Below, in pieces: positions 1 through 4,905 of a stretch of 6,096 nt of DNA. The position numbers and the translations under genes are program-made. Source of the DNA: Candidatus Zymogenus sp. (lineage in GTDB: Bacteria; Desulfobacterota; Zymogenia; Zymogenales; Zymogenaceae); the NCBI GenBank assembly GCA_030613285.1, contig JAUWME010000157.1, forward strand, positions 1 through 6,096. Direction: 5' to 3'. Within the stretch, counting starts at the first letter, position 1; each line of letters opens with the position of its first letter. The notes below the pieces were generated by a model. That model was not told the origin of the DNA, did not search any database, and worked only from the letters and a program-made list of their open reading frames with translations.

Positions 1-163
1 GACCCCGTCCTCCACATCTGGCAAATCCCATACCTCCTCCCATCCCTTGACCTCGAAATCCGGCATTAAGATACCCCGGAGTGTCGTACCCTGCACAAAC
101 CCCCATACCCCTTCCTGTCATTGATCCCCTACCCTGGGGACCTGTTCTATCTCCTCTTGGCAT
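1..163 (-). CDS. DUF5320 family Gly/Arg-rich small protein (3' part beyond window edge)
   Basis: The first 54 codons of a minus-strand gene are present; the rest lies beyond position 1. The N-terminus MPRGDRTGPQGRGSMTGRG, followed by VCAGYDTPGYLNAGF and a Gly/Met-rich stretch, is the typical start of DUF5320 proteins. These are small Gly/Arg-rich proteins commonly encoded beside NifX/NifB-domain proteins and Mrp/NBP35 P-loop ATPases in anaerobes. Two cysteines are visible, at about residues 23 and 49. The start is fixed by a strong Shine-Dalgarno at 171-177, seven bases before the ATG. It follows the NifX-type gene by 29 bp on the same strand and is very likely co-transcribed from the sigma-54 promoter at 615-631. 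The molecular function of the family is not established; a role with metal-cofactor or redox proteins is inferred from context only. Confidence 0.85.
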   Translation of the reverse strand, partial: MPRGDRTGPQGRGSMTGRGMGVCAGYDTPGYLNAGFRGQGMGGGMGFARCGGRG

Positions 164-170
164 AACAAAT

Positions 171-177
171 ACCTCCT
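171..177 (-). promoter_or_regulatory. Strong Shine-Dalgarno of the DUF5320 gene
   Basis: The minus strand reads AAAAAGGAGGT, then seven bases, then ATG at 163. This consensus ribosome site fixes the start. It contrasts with the first gene of the operon, which has no recognisable ribosome site. Confidence 0.85.
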
Positions 178-192
178 TTTTACAAAATTTTA

Positions 193-600
193 TCAGTCTT
201 TCTGCCCCTGCCCTCCTCTTCCACATCGAAACCTCCTACGACAAGAACCTCCATTGAATGTTTCTGTTGAGATAGCCATGCTTTCTAAAGTACCGTTTAA
301 ATACGCTTCAATAGCTTCCCTTGCATCGCCAGCTATCCACGAAACGAGATGAATACCGAACTGGTTAAATGAGTTTTTGCATATCGAATCAATTCCGCAG
401 CAAATAACAACATTTATTCCCTCACTTTTAAACCAGCTGGCCATATTCAAGGGATGCACCCCAACGATTCTCACCTCTTCTTCATTGACAATCGTTCTAT
501 CTTCTACGGTGGTAAAAAGTATCTTGTCTGCTGTGTCAAGTCGGGGGGCTACCCTCTGCTCGAATATAGGAACTGCAATATTTAAACATTCTTTATCCAT
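193..600 (-). CDS. NifX/NifB-type dinitrogenase iron-molybdenum cofactor-binding domain protein, orange-protein-like
   Basis: This 135-residue protein matches the NifX/NifB-C fold (PF02579 type). It opens with IAVPIFEQRVAPRLDTADK (residues 8-26), where the family's first strand and the xRVxPRxD motif fall. EVRIVGVHPLNMASWFKSEGI follows (about 42-62), then VVICCGID (64-71) and an AGDAREAIEAYLNG helix (90-103). The tail after residue 116 is GGSCRRRFRCGRGG, a Gly/Arg/Cys tail common in stand-alone homologues beside DUF5320 genes. Family members carry Fe/Mo cofactor precursors; the Desulfovibrio orange protein binds a Mo-Cu sulfide cluster. Whether this one binds a metal is not shown; cysteines lie at 5, 67, 68, 74, 120 and 126. 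It is first in an operon with the DUF5320 gene. The ATG has no Shine-Dalgarno, and the predicted start of transcription lies only about five bases upstream. No later start with a ribosome site exists, and a shorter protein would lose the first strand. Confidence 0.88.
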   Translation of the reverse strand: MDKECLNIAVPIFEQRVAPRLDTADKILFTTVEDRTIVNEEEVRIVGVHPLNMASWFKSEGINVVICCGIDSICKNSFNQFGIHLVSWIAGDAREAIEAYLNGTLESMAISTETFNGGSCRRRFRCGRGGQGQKD

Positions 601-614
601 CTTGTCTTTATATG

Positions 615-631
615 TTGCAAATTTGGTGCCA
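615..631 (-). promoter_or_regulatory. Sigma-54 (-24/-12) promoter of the NifX-type/DUF5320 operon
   Basis: The minus strand reads TGGCACCAAATTTGCAA, a near-perfect match to the sigma-54 consensus TGGCAC-N5-TTGCW. The invariant GG (630-629) and GC (618-617) are separated by exactly 10 bases. Transcription would begin near 605, only about five bases before the ATG at 600. A sigma-54 activator is encoded immediately upstream (821-2164) and a candidate enhancer palindrome lies about 130 bp upstream of the predicted start, so the promoter, enhancer and activator are all present. Confidence 0.9.
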
Positions 632-723
632 CAAGTGTCCCAAAGCGATGAAAACTAAATAGCTTAATATTTTCAAAAGGATATGGATGATTGTTCCGAG
701 AGTTGGAAATCAGGAAAGAAATG

Positions 724-745
724 ATGGTTGCAATATTGCAACCAT
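724..745. promoter_or_regulatory. 22-bp perfect palindrome, candidate activator-binding enhancer (UAS)
   Basis: The core GGTTGCAATATTGCAACC at 726-743 is a perfect inverted repeat, and one AT pair on each side extends it to 22 bp (724-745). It holds two TTGCAA hexamers separated by two bases. Its centre is about 130 bp upstream of the predicted sigma-54 start, the usual range for enhancer sites of bacterial enhancer-binding proteins, which bind dyads through a Fis-type helix-turn-helix. It lies between the activator gene and its presumed target operon. It has no terminator character. Binding by the neighbouring activator is inferred. Confidence 0.75.
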
Positions 746-757
746 TCCGGACGCAAA

Positions 758-785
758 GGTTGCAAACTTGAAGCTATTATTGCAA
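758..785. promoter_or_regulatory. Secondary TTGCAA elements, possible weaker activator sites
   Basis: GGTTGCAA at 758-765 is followed after two bases by TTGAAG (768-773). This repeats the TTGCAA-N2-TTGCAA layout of the palindrome with a degenerate second half. A further TTGCAA lies at 780-785, 20 bp (about two helical turns) from the one at 760-765. Together with the palindrome they form a cluster suggestive of cooperative binding by an oligomeric activator. A TTGCAA hexamer is short, so the individual copies are weak evidence. Confidence 0.45.
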
Positions 786-820
786 AGGAAAGATTGAAAA
801 AGTATTTAGCCTATGTTCCC

Positions 821-2164
821 TCAAAGGAGATCGTATTCTTTCATCTTTCTCCACAAAGTAACTTTGGTCATCTTTAAGGCCTGGGCGGTCTTGACTCGAC
901 TCCCATTAAAACGGGTGAGGTTCTTAATAATCATCTGTTTTTCTGTCTCTTTCAGGCTGTCTTTCAATGGTAAGGAACTTCTGTCTACAGATGCGATTCC
1001 TTCTACTAATTCACTCGGCAGTTGTTCTTTGGTAATAACACCATCTCGACAGAGAATGATGCTGTGCTCAATAATATTCTCAAGCTCCCTCACATTTCCG
1101 GGAAAATCATACCTCATAAAGAAATCCATCACATCATCGGATATTTCTCGAATATCCTTTCCCATTCTAACAGACATCTTATCAACAAAGTGCTCCACCA
1201 ACATGGGAATATCCTCCCTTCGCTCCTTCAGTTCCGGCAGTACTATTTTAATAACGTTTAACCTGTAATACAAGTCTTCGCGAAAGTCTCCTGATTGTAC
1301 TTGCTGTAAAATATTTTTGTTAGTCGATGCAATGATCCTTACATCCGCCTTTTGACTCGCTACCGAGCCAAGGGGCTCATATTCCTTCTCTTGGAGTACT
1401 CGAAGAAGCTTTACTTGAAGGGCCTTGGGCATATCTCCAATTTCGTCAAGGAGCATGGTTCCCCCCTTTGCCAGAGCAAATCGGCCGGGTTTATCTTTTA
1501 CGGCGTTTGTAAATGCTCCCTTGACATATCCAAAAAGCTCCGATTCTAACAAAGACTCTGGAAGAGCAGATGAGTTAACGGCAACAAATGGTCCCAACTT
1601 CCTGTGGGAAAGATTATGGATGGCCCTGGCAAAAAGCTCCTTTCCTGTTCCGCTTTTCCCTTCAATCAAAACAGTGCTGTCGCTCTCTGCAATATCCGGA
1701 AGAATATCAAATATATCCAAGATTTTCTTATTTTTGCTTATTATGTCCTCAAAAGTATAGTTGGCCTTTATCTCCTTTTTTAACTCTTCGATGTAGGATA
1801 AATCTCGAAAAGTCTCAACTCCTCCTATAACTTCTCCTTCTTTATTTCTTAGAACTGCGGTGCTGATCGATACTGGGATCTTCTGTCCCTCACTGTCTAT
1901 TATATCTATTTTCTGATCGATAATCTCATTACCTGTCGAAATAGACCTCCTCAAGGCGCAGTTTTGAGTACAGATATTGGCATGGAAAATATCTCTGCAA
2001 TTCCTACCGATCGCCTCTTTTTTGGCAATACCAGTAATCCTTTCCGCTGCTGAATTAAAGGAAGTAACTTTCCAGTTCTTATCAACCGTAAAAACGCCGT
2101 CTGCAATACTGTCGAGGATAATATCAACAAACTGCTCTGAATTTTCTCTATTTGGATCTACCAT
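821..2164 (-). CDS. Sigma-54-dependent transcriptional activator, PAS - AAA+ - Fis HTH (OrpR-like)
   Basis: This 447-residue bacterial enhancer-binding protein remodels the closed sigma-54 RNA polymerase complex using ATP. A PAS domain occupies about residues 12-122 and carries a Cys cluster, C56, C65 and C69 (NCRDIFHANICTQNCALRR). The AAA+ domain (about 140-375) has Walker A GKSGTGKE (169-176), LPESLLESELFG (201-212), a GAFTGA-loop variant GAFTNA (216-221), Walker B MLLDEIGD (237-244), the FREDLYYRLNV arginine region (R295, R301) and FPGNVRELEN (354-363). The last 45 residues form a Fis-type helix-turn-helix (LKETEKQMII, then TAQALKMTKVTLWRKMKEY). No receiver domain is present, so control is likely through the PAS domain rather than phosphorylation. 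A Cys-bearing PAS beside a NifX-type operon resembles OrpR of Desulfovibrio vulgaris, reported to sense redox through an Fe-S cluster. The ATG is the only start ahead of the PAS domain; no Shine-Dalgarno is visible. Confidence 0.93.
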   Translation of the reverse strand: MVDPNRENSEQFVDIILDSIADGVFTVDKNWKVTSFNSAAERITGIAKKEAIGRNCRDIFHANICTQNCALRRSISTGNEIIDQKIDIIDSEGQKIPVSISTAVLRNKEGEVIGGVETFRDLSYIEELKKEIKANYTFEDIISKNKKILDIFDILPDIAESDSTVLIEGKSGTGKELFARAIHNLSHRKLGPFVAVNSSALPESLLESELFGYVKGAFTNAVKDKPGRFALAKGGTMLLDEIGDMPKALQVKLLRVLQEKEYEPLGSVASQKADVRIIASTNKNILQQVQSGDFREDLYYRLNVIKIVLPELKERREDIPMLVEHFVDKMSVRMGKDIREISDDVMDFFMRYDFPGNVRELENIIEHSIILCRDGVITKEQLPSELVEGIASVDRSSLPLKDSLKETEKQMIIKNLTRFNGSRVKTAQALKMTKVTLWRKMKEYDLL

Positions 2165-2170
2165 ACATAC

Positions 2171-2199
2171 ATTATACTAAAATAGTTACATCTTTGCAA
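2171..2199 (-). promoter_or_regulatory. Candidate sigma-70 promoter of the activator gene overlapping a TTGCAA half-site
   Basis: On the minus strand a consensus -10 TATAAT (2176-2171) sits 17 bp after TTGCAA (2199-2194), which matches the -35 box at four of six positions. The -35 element lies inside GGTTGCAA (2201-2194), the same half-site found in the palindrome upstream of the NifX-type operon. The predicted start falls at about 2164, on the ATG itself, so the message may be leaderless. Autoregulation through the half-site is inferred. The region is AT-rich and a chance match is possible. Confidence 0.5.
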
Positions 2200-2205
2200 C
2201 CATCT

Positions 2206-2590
2206 CTACAATTTTATTGTTATCATCACCAACCCTGGATGCTCATCTCGAACATCCAACGGCAGTGTCTTAAAAAAATTTCTGTGCTTTTGATTGACGA
2301 ATGCTATGAAAGCTGTTTCAGCTTGGCGAGATTGGTGGTATAACCAAAAAATGATAGTAAAAAGAGAAGGGACAAAAGAGTGTAAGAAAGTATGAGGATG
2401 AATAACTAATCTAAGAGACTCCACATCAATGCACTTAATATTGATTCCAATAGTTCTATTGACTCTATTGGCAAGTTGATTTTGAGAAGTCTTTTGCAAT
2501 GAGTAGATTTTACTATCTCATTTTCAATTCTGTAACGATTTTCAAAACCAATACAAATACGGTTGTTACTCTATTTAAAAACCTTACGAT
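2206..2590 (-). other. About 385 bp without a convincing gene; possible degenerate ORF remnants
   Basis: This is the stretch between the activator's promoter region and the double-receiver gene. On the minus strand two overlapping frames are open. One spans 2206-2499 from a TTG without a ribosome site, with phrases such as CIDVESLRLVIHPHTF and WLYHQSRQAETAFIAFVNQK. The other, upstream in another frame, includes ENRYRIENEIVKSTHCKRLL and a leucine-rich stretch ending in MWSLLD and a stop. A third frame near 2230-2340 reads SIKSTEIFLRHCRWMFEM. No family is recognised, and no start codon with a Shine-Dalgarno is found. Overlapping frames with protein-like phrases could mean a frameshifted dead gene or could be chance in AT-rich DNA. 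It is not offered as a CDS. Confidence 0.3.
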
Positions 2591-3388
2591 TTAATCTCCA
2601 TCAAGCAATAGTTTCTTTTCTATCGCTCGCATTACAGTCCTTGAAAGAACGCCAAGATCCATTGGTTTCTCAATATAGTCATATGCCCCAAGCTTTACGG
2701 CGGTTATCGCACTGTTCTTGTCAGCATTACCGGTGATTATAATCACTTGGGAATTTTTCGAGATCGCCTTTACGTGCCTCAAGACTTCTATACCGCTTTT
2801 TTTAGGCATTACAATATCCGTAACAACCACATCATGTTTTATTTCATTGAACTTTCTGATCGCCTCTTCACCATTATTGGCTGTATCCAGACTATCAAAT
2901 CCCTCTCCTTTGAGATATTCTGTAATCACTGTAACAATTTCAGCCTTGTCATCCACAACAAGTACTTTTGCTCCAATAAGCTTTTCGGCATCTAAACCGA
3001 AGCGATTATCATAAATGAACTCTAAGGGACTGCGAATACTCTCGTAGGCTTGGTTGATCTCTTCTATTTGTTTAATAGTGATAGGTTTTGTCAGGCTAAC
3101 GTATATCCCTTTTTCAATAGGTGTCGTTAATAATTTACCTACAGCATCTCCAGAAATCATCACACTCGATACCTTTGGATCTATTTCTCTAATCTTTTTT
3201 TGTGTTTCAAAACCGTCAATTCCTGGCATATCAACATCTATATAGGCAAGATTTATGTCGTGATCCTTTACATAATCGATGGCATCGTAACCATCCTTCA
3301 CGCTTACTACTGAGTGTCCTAAAAGGTTTAGGGCTTCCTCAAGATATTCTCTTATGGCGGGATCGTCATCTACTACCAAAATCTTCAT
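2591..3388 (-). CDS. Response regulator with two tandem receiver domains and no output domain
   Basis: This 265-residue cytoplasmic protein is a two-component signalling element. The first receiver (about 1-110) has the acidic pocket D7-D9, phospho-acceptor D51 in YIDVDMPG, S79 at the switch Ser/Thr position and K101 in LTKP. After a linker of about 30 residues, the second receiver (about 140-260) has D146-D147, phospho-acceptor D191 in VTDIVMPKKSG, T219 in IIITGNAD and K241 in EKP. Both sites look intact. No DNA-binding, GGDEF, HD-GYP or kinase domain follows, so it probably works as a phosphorelay intermediate, a phosphate sink or a protein-protein switch. The start is supported by GAGGAG about ten bases before the ATG. 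The gene follows the stop of a decayed receiver pseudogene by 25 bp, so it was probably once in an operon with it, and its cognate kinase is not visible. Strong call for the domains; the output is unknown. Confidence 0.93.
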   Translation of the reverse strand: MKILVVDDDPAIREYLEEALNLLGHSVVSVKDGYDAIDYVKDHDINLAYIDVDMPGIDGFETQKKIREIDPKVSSVMISGDAVGKLLTTPIEKGIYVSLTKPITIKQIEEINQAYESIRSPLEFIYDNRFGLDAEKLIGAKVLVVDDKAEIVTVITEYLKGEGFDSLDTANNGEEAIRKFNEIKHDVVVTDIVMPKKSGIEVLRHVKAISKNSQVIIITGNADKNSAITAVKLGAYDYIEKPMDLGVLSRTVMRAIEKKLLLDGD

Positions 3389-3413
3389 TTTGAGAATCTC
3401 CTCACAACTAAAA

Positions 3414-3744
3414 CTATTTGTTAAAAAAGTTCAATGTCGAACTAACATGACAATGAATCTTCAACCTATTGAGTAACTCATCAATTACAAACGGCTTTTC
3501 AAGGATTTTTATCCCGAACATCTTAAAGGAGTTCCAAGTCTCTCTGCTCAACACATCACCGATTACAAAGAACATTTTGTCTGCCAACTTTGGATATTCT
3601 TTCTGGACAAGGACATAGATATTCTAACAACTTATTTACTGCATCTTAATGTCAGATAATATAGCATAATACATAATACTTGAACTTTTTCAAAAACTCA
3701 ATGGCATTCTACCCTCTGTTGGCGATATCCACGACAAGTACAAA
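3414..3744 (-). pseudogene. Decayed receiver domain, C-terminus of a former hybrid kinase or response regulator
   Basis: Minus-strand translation gives a recognisable receiver domain broken at several points. From the N-terminal side, VFVLVVD runs directly into IANRG, as if about 30 residues containing the acidic pocket and first helix were deleted. A TAG follows at 3709-3711, then NAIEFLKKFKYY. A tandem duplication of TATTATG at 3665-3678 shifts the frame. Removing one copy gives KYYAILSDIKM, the family's phospho-acceptor strand. The next residue is Gln where Pro is expected, followed by in-frame stops at 3636-3638 and 3624-3626. The last part is clean: YVLVQKEYPKLADKMFFV, IGDVLSRETWNSF, then KILEKPFVIDELL with the conserved Lys, ending at TAG 3414-3416. 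IGDVLS-type receivers with an LEKPF motif are common at the C-terminus of hybrid histidine kinases. Homology of the reading frame farther upstream (to about 3837) is uncertain. Confidence 0.82.
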
Positions 3745-3881
3745 TACTGCGCCTTCAGGCCACTTCGGCCTCATCATTTCCACCTCATCCATTTCTACAA
3801 CTTCTTTTATGAAATGAACTGACTTTGTTTTTGACATATAAAGAAAGAACGCTTTATTTGGTATTTGTAGACGGCAAATGA

Positions 3882-3908
3882 AAAAGCCCATGTATTACAC
3901 GGGCTTTT
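3882..3908 (-). terminator. Rho-independent terminator of the Cache protein gene
   Basis: The minus-strand RNA forms an 11-bp stem, AAAAGCCCGUG with CAUGGGCUUUU, around a UAAUA loop, ending in a run of U (A-tract 3881-3885 on the plus strand). One pair is a G-U wobble in the minus-strand RNA but an A-C mismatch in the plus-strand RNA, which favours termination of the minus transcript. It lies 39 bp past the stop of the Cache gene and separates it from the receiver pseudogene. Confidence 0.85.
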
Positions 3909-3947
3909 AATTGCGAGAGTTATAAAATTAATAAGGTGATTCTATCT

Positions 3948-4460
3948 CTATTCCTCAAGCGTTTTGTTCAGCTCTTCGACGGTAACTCCCTCAGGCCCAT
4001 AGATGCCTGCACCAACGGTGTATGCCGAACCCGGTGCCCGATAAATATAAGATATCTTCTTTTTTATTTCATCGGTTCCAATCACTTTCCACATATATTC
4101 CATCCACCCGCCATTTGGTTTCTTTGATGTTTCGCACAAAACATTACCGACAGGGTAATCTTCTATATCCTTGATATCTTCAATCTTTGTACCCACGATA
4201 TTTTTGTTGTTGGGATTTGCAACACAGATTCCCTTATCGCAATCGTATACAAAAATGTAGGTGCCCTTAAATATCCACGCTCCATTTGGATCGTTAAATT
4301 CAGCAAGAGCAGAGTCCCCTTTTTCAGATAGATACGCTGCTGCCTCCCTGACCTTCTCAAATACATCTTTAGGGGTTGCTTTTTCCTGGGCAAAAAGAGG
4401 AACCGCAATCAGTGATACCAATACAAATATCAAAATTACCAATATTTTTTTGTTTTTCAT
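3948..4460 (-). CDS. Secreted single-Cache-domain protein
   Basis: This 170-residue protein begins with a signal peptide: MKNKK, a hydrophobic core (residues 6-21) and probable cleavage after LFA (residue 24). It should be exported to the periplasm. The mature part resembles a single Cache (sCache_2-like) ligand-sensing domain: helix DVFEKVREAAAYLSEKG (32-48), NDPNGAWIFKGTYIFVYD (56-73), a short loop with C74 and C79, GWMEYMWKV (118-126) and YTVGAGIY (147-154). Such domains are usually the extracellular sensor of chemoreceptors or kinases. Here nothing follows the Cache domain, so it may present a ligand to another receptor or act as a stand-alone binding protein. The frame is open 45 bases farther up (to 4505), but the start at 4460 is preferred because AAGGA lies about eight bases before it and the signal peptide begins there. 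It stands alone, with its own terminator at 3882-3908. Confidence 0.87.
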   Translation of the reverse strand: MKNKKILVILIFVLVSLIAVPLFAQEKATPKDVFEKVREAAAYLSEKGDSALAEFNDPNGAWIFKGTYIFVYDCDKGICVANPNNKNIVGTKIEDIKDIEDYPVGNVLCETSKKPNGGWMEYMWKVIGTDEIKKKISYIYRAPGSAYTVGAGIYGPEGVTVEELNKTLEE

Positions 4461-4499
4461 TTCTTTTTCCTTAAGTGCGTTTAAAAAACAAATTCTCTT

Positions 4500-4516
4500 A
4501 GACACTCACAGTGTCT
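4500..4516. repeat. Short inverted repeat upstream of the Cache gene
   Basis: AGACACT and AGTGTCT form a perfect 7-bp inverted repeat around a CAC spacer. It lies 40 bp upstream of the Cache start, between the likely promoter zone and the ribosome site, and has no U-tract. It could be an operator or a 5'-leader hairpin. No regulator family is recognised. Confidence 0.45.
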
Positions 4517-4563
4517 CACCATTCCGGAAATGTATCATATATGAAGGTGTTAGTATAGCTATT

Positions 4564-4605
4564 TCTTTTCCCTTTTCTATTTCATATAATAGTTAAGGGA
4601 AAAGA
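4564..4605. repeat. 42-nt imperfect palindrome (long hairpin) in the Cache-gene upstream region
   Basis: An 11-bp outer stem (TCTTTTCCCTT, 4564-4574, with its complement at 4595-4605) encloses a symmetric TT/TT internal loop. Inside it is a 5-bp inner stem, CTATT/AATAG, around a six-base loop. Neither orientation is followed by a T-run, so a standard intrinsic terminator is unlikely. The region 4461-4630 holds this hairpin, the smaller inverted repeat at 4500-4516 and the Cache ribosome site. No strong -35/-10 pair was found there. Confidence 0.55.
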
Positions 4606-4630
4606 GACAGTCATTTGCGGTCAAAGTGCG

Positions 4631-4840
4631 TTACAGAAGATATATCAGGTATTCTCTCCCGCCACAATTTCCATAGGCTCTACTCTGCCATGTAATCCGG
4701 TATGGGAATAGAATAATATCCACCACCCTTGAGTTGATATTTATGGCTTTGATATAAAAATCGATTGCTTTTTCAAAATCACCATCTTTTTGATGCCCTT
4801 TTTGATATTCCAATCCTTTTTCAACCCATCCTTTGGCGGT
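4631..4840 (-). pseudogene. TPR protein fragment, 5'-truncated
   Basis: The minus strand at about 4837-4727 encodes AKGWVEKGLEYQ and then GDFEKAIDFYIKAININSR, matching a tetratricopeptide repeat (W, G, Y, A and A at consensus positions) with a small insertion between the helices. No ATG precedes it in frame. The only possible start is a TTG inside the terminator of the neighbouring gene, whose T-tract abuts the TPR sequence, so the original N-terminus has been lost. After INSR the frame runs as VVDIILFPYRITWQSRAYGN and beyond to TAA at 4631, which does not continue the repeat well. Another frame from the same point reads KGGGYYSIPIPDYMAE and stops, which could be the real C-terminus after a frameshift. 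A dead fragment is the best reading. Confidence 0.6.
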
Positions 4841-4847
4841 TTTACGC

Positions 4848-4877
4848 AAAAAGGGGGGCAAGTAAAGCTTACCCCCC
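4848..4877 (-). terminator. Rho-independent terminator of the 209-residue secreted protein gene
   Basis: The minus strand has GGGGGGTAAG, a five-base loop and CTTGCCCCCC, a 10-bp stem with one G-U pair, followed by five T. It lies 28 bp after the stop at 4906. This is a very strong intrinsic terminator. It also means that a reading frame appearing to start here with TTG is not a real gene start. Confidence 0.92.
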
Positions 4878-4905
4878 TCGTTTGATTGGAATTTCTGTTA
4901 TCTAA

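Noticed and set aside
726..743. The palindrome as a transcription terminator of the activator gene
   Set aside because: The two arms meet with no loop and no T-run follows, so a protein-binding dyad fits better than an RNA hairpin.
813..1268. A 151-residue plus-strand frame opposite the activator gene
   Set aside because: It is antisense to the well-conserved AAA+ and HTH coding sequence and its translation resembles nothing, so it is a shadow frame.
2206..2499. A 97-residue minus-strand frame as a CDS
   Set aside because: It has a TTG start without a ribosome site, unusual composition and no recognised family. It is kept only as an uncertain stretch.
3709..3891. A 60-residue minus-strand frame starting at 3891
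   Set aside because: Its start lies inside the terminator stem of the Cache gene and no Shine-Dalgarno precedes it. Its end (VLVVDIANRG) is part of the decayed receiver domain, so it is treated as pseudogene sequence.
4461..4505. A 15-residue N-terminal extension of the Cache protein
   Set aside because: It would place MSKRICFLNALKEKE before a clean signal peptide. The Shine-Dalgarno lies between the two starts and serves the one at 4460.
4631..4861. A 76-residue minus-strand frame starting at 4861 as an intact TPR gene
   Set aside because: The start would be a TTG in the stem of a strong terminator. The repeat breaks off after INSR, so only a fragment is supported.
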